Below are positions 1 through 5,419 of a stretch of DNA of 12,647 bases, piece after piece. The position numbers and the translations under genes are program-made. How positions within the stretch are numbered: the stretch's first letter is position 1; the number at the start of each line of letters is the position of its first letter. Location of the stretch: the NCBI GenBank assembly GCA_030647575.1, contig JAUSJS010000339.1:1-12647 (forward strand), read 5' to 3'. The notes under the pieces were generated by a model. It made no database searches. It was not told the origin of the DNA and worked only from the letters and a program-made list of their open reading frames with translations. Origin of the DNA: Candidatus Limnocylindrales bacterium (GTDB lineage Bacteria > Chloroflexota > Limnocylindria > Limnocylindrales > CSP1-4).

Positions 1-141
1 CCGCCATGGGCTATCGGTCGGCGCCCGGACGCCCGATCCGCGCGTTGCCCGCTCCGCTCGCGCGCTCACGCACCACGAGGTGCGCTCGTTCGCGTGCTCG
101 CGGTCGCCTTCGGCTCGACCGCCCGTCCACCGACCGGCTCC
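1..141. other. Intergenic, downstream of lon
   Basis: No convincing gene was found here. The only structure seen is a perfect 6-bp stem with a 4-nt loop at 69-84 (CGCACC-acga-GGTGCG). It lies about 58-73 nt beyond the lon stop on the minus strand and has no T-tract, so it is at best a weak or factor-dependent transcript end. The 11-mer atcggtcggcg occurs here (14-24) and again at 172-182 inside lon, probably by chance. Confidence 0.4.
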
Positions 142-2640
142 CTAGGCTCCCCGCACGACGACCGGTGGCTGATCGGTCGGCGGGAAGTTCGTCCGTCGGA
201 CCCGCGCCTGCGGCTCGGGATCCGGATCGAGCTGGTCGTTGCCCTTGACCACCTTGGGCGGCTCGGGGGCGAGCGCCTTCGGCTTGCGCCGAAGGGCCGC
301 CTCCAGAACCTGATCCATCGTGTCCACCAGGATGAGCTTGATCGACTTGCGGATCTCGTCGGGGATGTCCGGCAGGTCCTTCTCGTTCTTCCGGGGGAGG
401 ATGACGGTCCTGGCACCCGACAGGTGGGCGGCCAGGATCTTGCTCTTGAGCCCGCCGATCGGGAGGACCCGACCGCGCAGGGTGATCTCGCCGGTCATGG
501 CCACGTCCTTGCGGACGGGGATACCGGTCAGGGCACTGACCATGGCCGTGGCCATCGTGATCCCGGCCGACGGGCCGTCCTTGGGGATGGCGCCGGCGGG
601 GACGTGGATGTGGAGGGTGTTCTTTTCGAAGGTCTCGCGCGGGATACCGAGCTCCTGGGCATGCGCCCGGGTCCACGACAGGCCGGCTCGCGCCGACTCG
701 CGCATGACCTCACCGAGCTGGCCGGTCAGGATGAAGTCCTCGCGGCCTTCCATCCGGGTGACCTCGATGGCGATCACGTCGCCACCGACCTCGGTCACCA
801 CGAGGCCCGTCGCTGCGCCGGTCTGATCCTCGGTTTCCAGCTCGCCGTACTCGAAGCGCTGGGGACCGAGCAGCGCGGCCAGCTTCTTCGGGTCGATGAC
901 GGTCTTGCGCTTGCGGCCCTCGGCGACCTGTCGGGCGACCTTGCGCATGACGTTGGCGAGCTCGCGCTCGAGGTTGCGGACGCCGGCCTCGTGGGTGTAC
1001 GAGCGCACGAGCTCGGTCATCGCCTCGTCGGTGATCTCGAAGTGCTTCGGCTTCAGCCCGTGATTGGTCATCTGCTTGGGCACCAGGAACCGCTTGCCGA
1101 TCCCGATCTTCTCCTGCTCCGTGTAGCCGGGCAGCTGGACGACCTCCATCCGGTCGCGGAGCGCCGGCGGGATCGGATCGAGGAGGTTCGCGGTGGCAAT
1201 GAAGAGCGTCTTGCTGAGATCGAACGGCACCTCCAGATAGTTGTCCTGGAAGGTGTTGTTCTGCTCGGGATCGAGGACCTCGAGGAGGGCCGAGCTCGGG
1301 TCGCCCCGGAAGTCCATCCCGATCTTGTCAACCTCGTCGAGCATGAACACCGGGTTGTTGGTCCCGGCCGTCTTGATGCTCTGGATGATCCGACCGGGGA
1401 GCGCGCCGATATAGGTGCGCCGGTGGCCACGGATCTCGGCCTCGTCGTGGATGCCGCCGAGGCTCATCCTCACGAACTTGCGGCCCATCGCCCTGGCGAT
1501 GCTCTTGCCGAGGCTCGTCTTGCCCACACCGGGCGGTCCGACGAAGGCGAGGATCGGACTGCGGATCTCGTCGGCCAGGGTGCGCACCGCGAGGTACTCG
1601 AGGATCCGCTCCTTGACCTTGTCGAGGCCGTAGTGGTCCTCGTCAAGGATTCGGGCGGCTTCGCGGATGTTGAGCTGGTCGACTGTCGAGACGTCCCAGG
1701 GCAGGCCGATCAGCCAGTCGACGTAGGTCCGGATGACCCCGACCTCCGGCGAAGCGGAGGGGATCCGGCTCATCCGGTCGACCTCCTTGATCGCGCGGGC
1801 CTTGATCTCGTCCGGCATGCCGGCCGCCTCGACCTTCTCGCGCAACTCGTTGATCTCGGCCTGCTGCGGGTCATCCTCACCCAGCTCGCGCTGGATGGCC
1901 TTCAGCTGCTCGCGCAGGATGTACTCGCGCTGGGTCTTGTCCATCTCGGACTTGACCTCGGACTGGATCCGGCCCTTGAGCTCGAGGATCTCGACCTGGT
2001 GCGCGAGGAAGTTGGAGACGAGCTTGAGGCGCTCGGCGACATCGATCGTCTCGAGCAGCTCCTGGCGCTGCTCGGTGGACATGTCGGGGCTGTAGGCGAC
2101 CATGTCGGCCAGCAGCCCCGGCTCGCTGATATTGCGCGCCGCGACCGCCGCTTCGGGCGGGACCGGAGCGCCACTGGCGACGTACTGCTCGATCTGGGCC
2201 TGGACGGTGCGCATCAGCGCCTGGACCTCGAGGCCGTCGGGCACCTCGTCGGGAAGCTCCTCGATGGTTGCGCGGAGGTAGGGATCCGTCGCGCTGAAGC
2301 CGTGCACGCGCAGACGCCCCTGGCCCTGGACGATCGCGCGGACCGTCCCGTCCTGGAGTTGCACGACCTGGGCGATCTTGGCCAGCGTACCGATGGAGTA
2401 GAGCTCGGAGGGATCGTCGATCTCCTCCTGCTCGGCCTGGCGCTGGGTGACCAGCGCGATGGGTCCGCCCTCGGCGACCGCGGCGTTGAGCGCATTGACG
2501 CTCTTCTCGCGGCCAACCTGGAGCGGGACGATCATCTCGGGGAAGATGACCGTCTCGCGGAGTGCGACGAGTGGCAGCTCGCGCCGGCCGGTGCCGGCGG
2601 TGGGCTGATCTTCGACCGGGGTGGACGGTCGCTTGGCCAT
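142..2640 (-). CDS. lon: ATP-dependent Lon protease (LonA)
   Basis: This is a homohexameric cytoplasmic AAA+ serine protease that unfolds and degrades misfolded and regulatory proteins. At 832 residues it has the full LonA layout: an N-terminal substrate-binding LAN domain (about 20-215), a helical linker, the AAA+ module with Walker A GPPGVGKT (368-375) and Walker B VFMLDEVDK (431-439), and the C-terminal protease domain. The catalytic Ser lies in KDGPSAG (S691) and the catalytic Lys in GGLKSK (K734); their 43-residue spacing matches the S679/K722 dyad of E. coli Lon. The ATG start is fixed by AGGAG at 2647-2651 with a 6-nt spacer; this Shine-Dalgarno overlaps the hspR stop codon, so translation is probably coupled. 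About 45 proline-rich, charged residues (786-832) extend past the usual family end. Co-transcription with hspR suggests heat-shock control. Confidence 0.98.
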   Translation of the reverse strand: MAKRPSTPVEDQPTAGTGRRELPLVALRETVIFPEMIVPLQVGREKSVNALNAAVAEGGPIALVTQRQAEQEEIDDPSELYSIGTLAKIAQVVQLQDGTVRAIVQGQGRLRVHGFSATDPYLRATIEELPDEVPDGLEVQALMRTVQAQIEQYVASGAPVPPEAAVAARNISEPGLLADMVAYSPDMSTEQRQELLETIDVAERLKLVSNFLAHQVEILELKGRIQSEVKSEMDKTQREYILREQLKAIQRELGEDDPQQAEINELREKVEAAGMPDEIKARAIKEVDRMSRIPSASPEVGVIRTYVDWLIGLPWDVSTVDQLNIREAARILDEDHYGLDKVKERILEYLAVRTLADEIRSPILAFVGPPGVGKTSLGKSIARAMGRKFVRMSLGGIHDEAEIRGHRRTYIGALPGRIIQSIKTAGTNNPVFMLDEVDKIGMDFRGDPSSALLEVLDPEQNNTFQDNYLEVPFDLSKTLFIATANLLDPIPPALRDRMEVVQLPGYTEQEKIGIGKRFLVPKQMTNHGLKPKHFEITDEAMTELVRSYTHEAGVRNLERELANVMRKVARQVAEGRKRKTVIDPKKLAALLGPQRFEYGELETEDQTGAATGLVVTEVGGDVIAIEVTRMEGREDFILTGQLGEVMRESARAGLSWTRAHAQELGIPRETFEKNTLHIHVPAGAIPKDGPSAGITMATAMVSALTGIPVRKDVAMTGEITLRGRVLPIGGLKSKILAAHLSGARTVILPRKNEKDLPDIPDEIRKSIKLILVDTMDQVLEAALRRKPKALAPEPPKVVKGNDQLDPDPEPQARVRRTNFPPTDQPPVVVRGA

Positions 2641-2649
2641 CAGGATCTC

Positions 2650-3009
2650 CTACGTGTGCGGGTTTGCCGTCGGGTCCTCGGCGGTGGCATCGGTCGCCTC
2701 CGCGTCAGCGGTCCCTTCGGCATACAGGGCTTCCAGGATTCGAGCGCCGAGGCGCTCTTCGAGTTCGAACAGGATTCGGATCCCGGCGAGGTTGACGCCT
2801 CGTTCCCGGGTCAGATGTCGGATCCAGGTGATCCGTCGGATGTCATTCTCGCTGTAGAGCCGGATGTTGGATGGCGTCCGGGCCGGGCAAAGCAGGCCTT
2901 CGTCCTCGTAGATCCGAAGGGTCCGAGGATGGGCGCTCACCAGCATGGCCGCCACGCTGATGACGTAGACGGGCTGCTCGGGATCCCGCTCCAGCCGGCC
3001 GGACGCCAT
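2650..3009 (-). CDS. hspR: HspR-type MerR-family heat-shock repressor
   Basis: This is a predicted DNA-binding repressor of about 119 residues. The winged-helix core reads VYVISVAAMLVSAHPRTLRIYEDEGLL (from residue 14), then RLYSENDIRRI and ERGVNLAGIRIL (69-80). The 'SVAA..hPrTLR.Y...GLl.P.RT...RrYS..Di' and 'GVNLAGIr.il' signatures are those of actinobacterial HspR, which represses the dnaK operon and other chaperone or protease genes through HAIR inverted repeats. An acidic, alanine-rich tail follows. The chosen ATG lies 4 nt after the stop of a 43-codon upstream ORF and has no good Shine-Dalgarno, suggesting reinitiation. A start at 3099 would add 30 basic low-complexity residues overlapping that ORF and is less likely. 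The stop codon sits inside the lon ribosome-binding site. Repression of its own operon is inferred. Confidence 0.93.
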   Translation of the reverse strand: MASGRLERDPEQPVYVISVAAMLVSAHPRTLRIYEDEGLLCPARTPSNIRLYSENDIRRITWIRHLTRERGVNLAGIRILFELEERLGARILEALYAEGTADAEATDATAEDPTANPHT

Positions 3010-3013
3010 GGGC

Positions 3014-3145
3014 TCAGGCGCCCGCCCGAGCGGCGTCGGTCGTCGACTTGCCGGCGGCGAGGCCTTTGTTGCTATTCGAGCCGTTCGTCCCCGGTTCATT
3101 GGACGTCGGGGCGTCCAGAGGCGAGGCGCGGCGCACGAGATTCAT
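3014..3145 (-). CDS. 43-residue leader ORF upstream of hspR
   Basis: This small ORF starts MNLVRRASPLDAPTSNEPGT and ends in an Ala/Gly/Lys/Thr-rich stretch. It has the best ribosome-binding site of the operon (AGGAGG, 7 nt before the ATG) and is the first ORF after the promoter. Its stop is 4 nt upstream of the hspR ATG, which itself lacks a good Shine-Dalgarno. It has no recognised domain and looks disordered. Three readings are possible: a translated leader that couples ribosomes into hspR, a short functional protein, or the true N-terminus of HspR separated by a 1-nt indel or frameshift, since the two frames differ by one. The RBS is clear; the function is unknown. Confidence 0.55.
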   Translation of the reverse strand: MNLVRRASPLDAPTSNEPGTNGSNSNKGLAAGKSTTDAARAGA

Positions 3146-3209
3146 GTCGTGCACCTCCTGGCTGATGGTTGCTTCGAGGTCACCGCGACCCCGCTATCGG
3201 ACATGCCGC

Positions 3210-3239
3210 ATGCTAGAACCCTGACAATGACGTTGTCAA
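3210..3239 (-). promoter_or_regulatory. Sigma70-type promoter of the leader ORF-hspR-lon operon
   Basis: On the minus strand there is a perfect -35 TTGACA (3239-3234), an 18-bp spacer and a -10 TAGCAT (3215-3210). It lies about 65 nt upstream of the strong AGGAGG and ATG of the leader ORF, so the transcript would carry a leader of roughly 55-60 nt. An inverted repeat covers the -35 and most of the spacer. Confidence 0.7.
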
Positions 3240-3240
3240 G
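3220..3240. promoter_or_regulatory. HAIR-like operator, putative HspR binding site
   Basis: On the minus strand, arms CTTGACA and TGTCAGG are separated by 7 bp. The core TGACAA-N5-TTGTCA (3222-3238) is a perfect inverted repeat. The architecture (7-bp arms, 7-bp spacer, arm beginning CTTGA) matches the actinobacterial HAIR element CTTGAGT-N7-ACTCAAG, with changed inner bases. It overlaps the -35 hexamer and spacer of the hspR-lon promoter, where a bound repressor would exclude RNA polymerase. HspR binding is inferred from position and similarity. Confidence 0.6.
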
Positions 3241-3275
3241 AGTGTTGCCAAATTCCAACATTGAGAATCTGGGGG

Positions 3276-3310
3276 CATGACTGGCAGGCCATGACTGGCA
3301 GGCCATGACA
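3276..3310. repeat. 14-bp tandem direct repeat, 2.5 copies
   Basis: The unit CATGACTGGCAGGC occurs twice exactly (3276-3289, 3290-3303) and is followed by a partial CATGACA (3304-3310). It starts about 37 bp upstream of the hspR-lon -35 element, so it could be a replication-slippage product or a protein-binding array. It codes for nothing apparent. Confidence 0.85.
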
Positions 3311-3423
3311 CTGCCCCTCTGACCCCTCGCCAAGCTCCGGGCAAACCCTGCCCAGGCGCGACCGACAGGCACGAATTTGGGGTTCAAGGGGCGCGAATGA
3401 CCTCCTCGCATTGTTCGCGCGAC

Positions 3424-3582
3424 TCACAATCGCCGAAACGACCTGTGCCACGCCTCGCCGAACTCCTCGCTGTCCAGCGTTGCCTGGGAGTCGCGACTGC
3501 CCAGCCATGCGTGAATGAGCACGCGACCGCGAAGGGAGTACCGATCCGCGAACCCTCCGGCGGATGCGCGCCAGGCGCGCAT
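3424..3582 (-). pseudogene. Possible short ORF or remnant, 52 residues
   Basis: The frame reads MRAWRASAGGFADRYSLRGR, then VLIHAWLGSRDSQATLDSEE and FGEAWHRSFRRL. Unlike the arginine/proline-rich shadow frames around it, it has balanced composition, an amphipathic look and a G/C-biased third codon position, so it may be a real small gene or the 3' end of a decayed one. An in-frame stop lies one codon upstream of the ATG, no Shine-Dalgarno is visible, and the ATG falls inside a palindrome. I do not recognise the family. Confidence 0.3.
3564..3582. repeat. 19-bp palindrome (9-bp arms, 1-nt centre)
   Basis: ATGCGCGCC-A-GGCGCGCAT is perfectly self-complementary apart from the central base. It lies about 85 nt downstream of the TrkA-like operon on the minus strand. 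As RNA it would form a very GC-rich hairpin without a U-tract. It could act as a transcript-end stabiliser or a protein-binding site. Confidence 0.6.
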
Positions 3583-3634
3583 TGGTCAGGAGCCGTATGC
3601 CAACGGATCGCCGAGAGAGCATTCGCCGGACATC

Positions 3635-3650
3635 GGCTCGGATGCGAGCC
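3635..3650 (-). terminator. Hairpin just downstream of the trkA-like operon, no U-tract
   Basis: GGCTCG-4 nt-CGAGCC is a perfect 6-bp stem beginning 17 nt after the stop codon of the RCK_N+RCK_C gene. No T-run follows on the minus strand, so it is not a classical intrinsic terminator. Together with the palindrome at 3564-3582 it may mark the 3' end of the operon. Confidence 0.3.
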
Positions 3651-3666
3651 CCCCGCCGCGCCCTCC

Positions 3667-4344
3667 CTACGCGTCGGCCGAGACCGTCTCGCCGATCAGC
3701 TGGTCGTGGAGCAGGTCCTGGCACTCAGTCTTGCCGATCGCGATGACCTTGTCACCCTCGAGCATGACCGTATCCGGCCGGAGCGGTGTCGCTACGCCGT
3801 CGCGGATGACCGCGAAGAGGGTGCACCCTTCCGGGATGGACAGGTCCCGCGGCGCTCGCCCGATCGCCGGCGAACCCGCCTGGAGATGTGCCTCGATCAG
3901 CTCCAGCTCTCCTTCGCCGAGGGCCGCCAGGTGAAGCAGCTCGTGGACCGGGATGTCCTGCTCGATCGAGCCCAGGATCATCCGCGTCGGGCTGATCAGC
4001 TCGTCCACGCCGAGGTGCCGGAAGAGCGCCTCGTTCTTCGGGTTGTTGACCCGGGCGATCGTGCGTGGGACGTCGAAGTGGTGCTTGGCCATCTGGCAGA
4101 TGACGAGGTTGTCTTCGTCGTCGCCGGTCACGGCCGCAACGACATCGGCCCGGTTGCAGCCGGCCTCGCCCAGGTACTTGCCCTCACAGCCGTCATGGGC
4201 GATGACGATCGAGCCGATCTCATCGGCGATGTGGCTCGCCCGGGCGGCGTCCTTTTCCATGAGGGCCACTTCGTGACCGGATTCGATGAGTTCCTTGGCC
4301 AGGTAATAGCCGACTTTCCCCCCGCCAACGACAAGCACGAACAT
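3667..4344 (-). CDS. TrkA/KtrA-like potassium-channel regulatory subunit, RCK_N + RCK_C
   Basis: This is a cytoplasmic ring-forming regulator that binds nucleotides and gates or tunes a K+ transporter. The Rossmann RCK_N domain occupies about 1-125, with the dinucleotide loop GGGKVG (7-12), an acidic residue ending strand 2 (E30) and the typical 'TGDDEDNLVICQMAK' segment (73-87). The smaller RCK_C (TrkA_C) domain spans about 135-218; in KtrA and related proteins it can bind c-di-AMP. Its 225 residues equal a KtrA-type single-unit protein, about half of E. coli TrkA. It starts 3 nt after the stop of the RCK_N-only gene, in the same operon as a UspA protein and downstream of a KimA-like permease. 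No TrkH/KtrB pore gene is present, so its partner is either encoded elsewhere or is the permease. Confidence 0.93.
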   Translation of the reverse strand: MFVLVVGGGKVGYYLAKELIESGHEVALMEKDAARASHIADEIGSIVIAHDGCEGKYLGEAGCNRADVVAAVTGDDEDNLVICQMAKHHFDVPRTIARVNNPKNEALFRHLGVDELISPTRMILGSIEQDIPVHELLHLAALGEGELELIEAHLQAGSPAIGRAPRDLSIPEGCTLFAVIRDGVATPLRPDTVMLEGDKVIAIGKTECQDLLHDQLIGETVSADA

Positions 4345-4347
4345 GAC

Positions 4348-4884
4348 TCAGACCTCTCGGGTCGCGATGGGGCGTGGGCTGGGTACGGACTCGGCCTTGA
4401 CCGCTGGCGGCGGCGCGGCGAATCTCTGGTGAGCGGCCCCGTCGTGAAGTCCCGATGGCGGCAGCAGGCCGGGCAGGCCCGACAGCGGCAGGCCAAGGTA
4501 CGAATTCATGGCGTCGAGGATCAGCCCGGTCCGACACACCGTGGCGATGCCGAGCTCGGCGTACGCCTCGGCCCGCAACGGATCGTTGATCTTGGCGATG
4601 ACCCGCCCGGCGCCGAGCGCCTCGATCGCCAATTGCGTCGCCATGACGTTGCGGTTGTCACCCTCGGTCAGGGCGAGGAGGACATCGGCGCCCTCCGCGC
4701 CCGCGCGGCGCAGCACGTCCTCGTCCGTTCCATCGCCGCGGATCGCTTTCCCTCCGAAGGTCGAAGGGAGACGATCGAAGGCGGCCGTCGAGCTGTCGAG
4801 GACGATCACCTCGTGACCCGCCCGGTCATAACTATCTGCCGCGGATGCGCCAACCCGGCCGCATCCGACGATGACGATCTTCAC
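4348..4884 (-). CDS. TrkA-N (RCK_N) domain protein lacking RCK_C
   Basis: This is the second, shorter RCK protein of the pair. The Rossmann domain (1 to about 130) carries GCGRVG (8-13), an Asp at the end of strand 2 (VLD, D30), 'GDGTDEDVLRRAG' (50-62) and 'ALTEGDNRNVMATQ' (71-84), matching NAD(H)- or ATP/ADP-binding RCK_N domains. Instead of an RCK_C domain it ends in about 40 proline/alanine-rich, probably disordered residues. It starts with GTG, overlapping the usp stop as GTGA and preceded by GAGG 6 nt upstream, so translation is coupled. The likely role is as a hetero-oligomer partner of the downstream RCK_N+RCK_C protein, inferred from adjacency. Confidence 0.9.
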   Translation of the reverse strand: MKIVIVGCGRVGASAADSYDRAGHEVIVLDSSTAAFDRLPSTFGGKAIRGDGTDEDVLRRAGAEGADVLLALTEGDNRNVMATQLAIEALGAGRVIAKINDPLRAEAYAELGIATVCRTGLILDAMNSYLGLPLSGLPGLLPPSGLHDGAAHQRFAAPPPAVKAESVPSPRPIATREV

Positions 4885-5339
4885 CTTGGTTCCTCGCTGA
4901 TGGGATCGCGCACCACCCAGACCGCGGCGGGCGCGTTCTGGAGGATGTATGGAATGGTCCGGCCGATGGCGAACTCGCCGCCAAACCGCTTGCGGTAGGG
5001 CAGCCCGACGACCAACAGGTCCGCCGCCCGCTCGACCGCTTCATCGACGATGGCGGCGCCCACGTCGCGGGCCTGCAGCAGAACGGGTTCGAGTCGGACC
5101 TTCGACTCCTCGGCGACCGCCTCCGCGGCATCGAGGACTCGCTGGACCTCCTCCGAACGGCCGGCAATGTCGGAGTCGAGCGGGAGGGTCCAGTCGATCT
5201 CGACGACGTGGACGCCAATGAGCTCCGCCTTCGTGTGGCGCGCATGCTCGGCGACCAGCCGGACGATCCGTTCGTCGCTTGGGCCGCCGTTGAGCGCAAC
5301 CACGGCACGGCGGAACGCCGGGGCCTGGGGTTCTGACAT
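4881..5339 (-). CDS. Universal stress protein (UspA) domain protein
   Basis: This is a single UspA domain of 152 residues. Strand 1 is RRAVVALNGGPSDERIVRLV, strand 2 is AELIGVHVVEIDW, and the C-terminal half is ADLLVVGLPYRKRFGGEFAIGRTIPYILQNAPAAVWVVRDP. The family's ATP loop, G-x2-G-x9-G-S/T, is only loosely kept (GG...IGRT), and the usual Asp of strand 1 is replaced by Asn (ALN), so nucleotide binding is uncertain. It sits between a KimA-like K+ permease and two RCK proteins, and its stop overlaps the next gene's GTG. It is probably a regulatory partner of K+ transport, as Usp domains are in KdpD and several cation transporters. No Shine-Dalgarno is present; a -10 element 8 nt from the ATG suggests a leaderless transcript. 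Confidence 0.9.
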   Translation of the reverse strand: MSEPQAPAFRRAVVALNGGPSDERIVRLVAEHARHTKAELIGVHVVEIDWTLPLDSDIAGRSEEVQRVLDAAEAVAEESKVRLEPVLLQARDVGAAIVDEAVERAADLLVVGLPYRKRFGGEFAIGRTIPYILQNAPAAVWVVRDPISEEPR

Positions 5340-5347
5340 GCGAGTTC

Positions 5348-5353
5348 ACGATA
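5348..5353 (-). promoter_or_regulatory. Leaderless-type -10 element of the usp-RCK genes
   Basis: TATCGT (TAnnnT class) ends exactly 8 nt before the usp ATG, and there is no Shine-Dalgarno between them. No clear -35 is visible. A 6-bp hairpin (ACTGCC/GGCAGT, 5356-5373) lies immediately upstream and may end kimA transcripts or bind a regulator. The same spacing is seen at two other starts in the window. Confidence 0.5.
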
Positions 5354-5419
5354 CCACTGCCCCGAACGGCAGTCGCAGGCACCGACTCCGATCTGCCGGC
5401 TGGGCCAGGGCGGGAAGGT

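Larger units (their letters stand above)
3241..3666. other. Gene-poor gap between the hspR-lon promoter and the TrkA-like operon end
   Basis: This stretch has lower and more even base composition at its left end. It holds a 14-bp tandem repeat (3276-3310), an inverted repeat GCGCGAA/TTCGCGC with a 16-nt loop (3391-3397/3414-3420), a near-perfect 19-bp palindrome (3564-3582), a hairpin (3635-3650) and one doubtful 52-codon minus-strand ORF (3424-3582). No tRNA, transposase or other recognised gene is seen. Confidence 0.5.

Noticed and set aside
69..84. Hairpin after lon as an intrinsic terminator
   Set aside because: It has a short 6-bp stem, no U-tract, and lies 58 nt beyond the stop; it is noted only within the intergenic entry.
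3009..3099. Upstream extension of HspR starting MNRGRT
   Set aside because: It lacks a Shine-Dalgarno, has basic low-complexity sequence and overlaps the better-supported leader ORF in another frame.
94..3165. A 1023-codon open frame on the plus strand
   Set aside because: It is antisense to lon and hspR. The protein is Leu/Asp/Gly/Arg-rich with no domain, as expected from the complement of a high-GC gene.
3397..4998. A 533-codon open frame on the plus strand starting after AAGGGG
   Set aside because: Most of it is antisense to the two RCK genes and has low-complexity, domain-free sequence; the RBS-like AAGGGG is likely chance.
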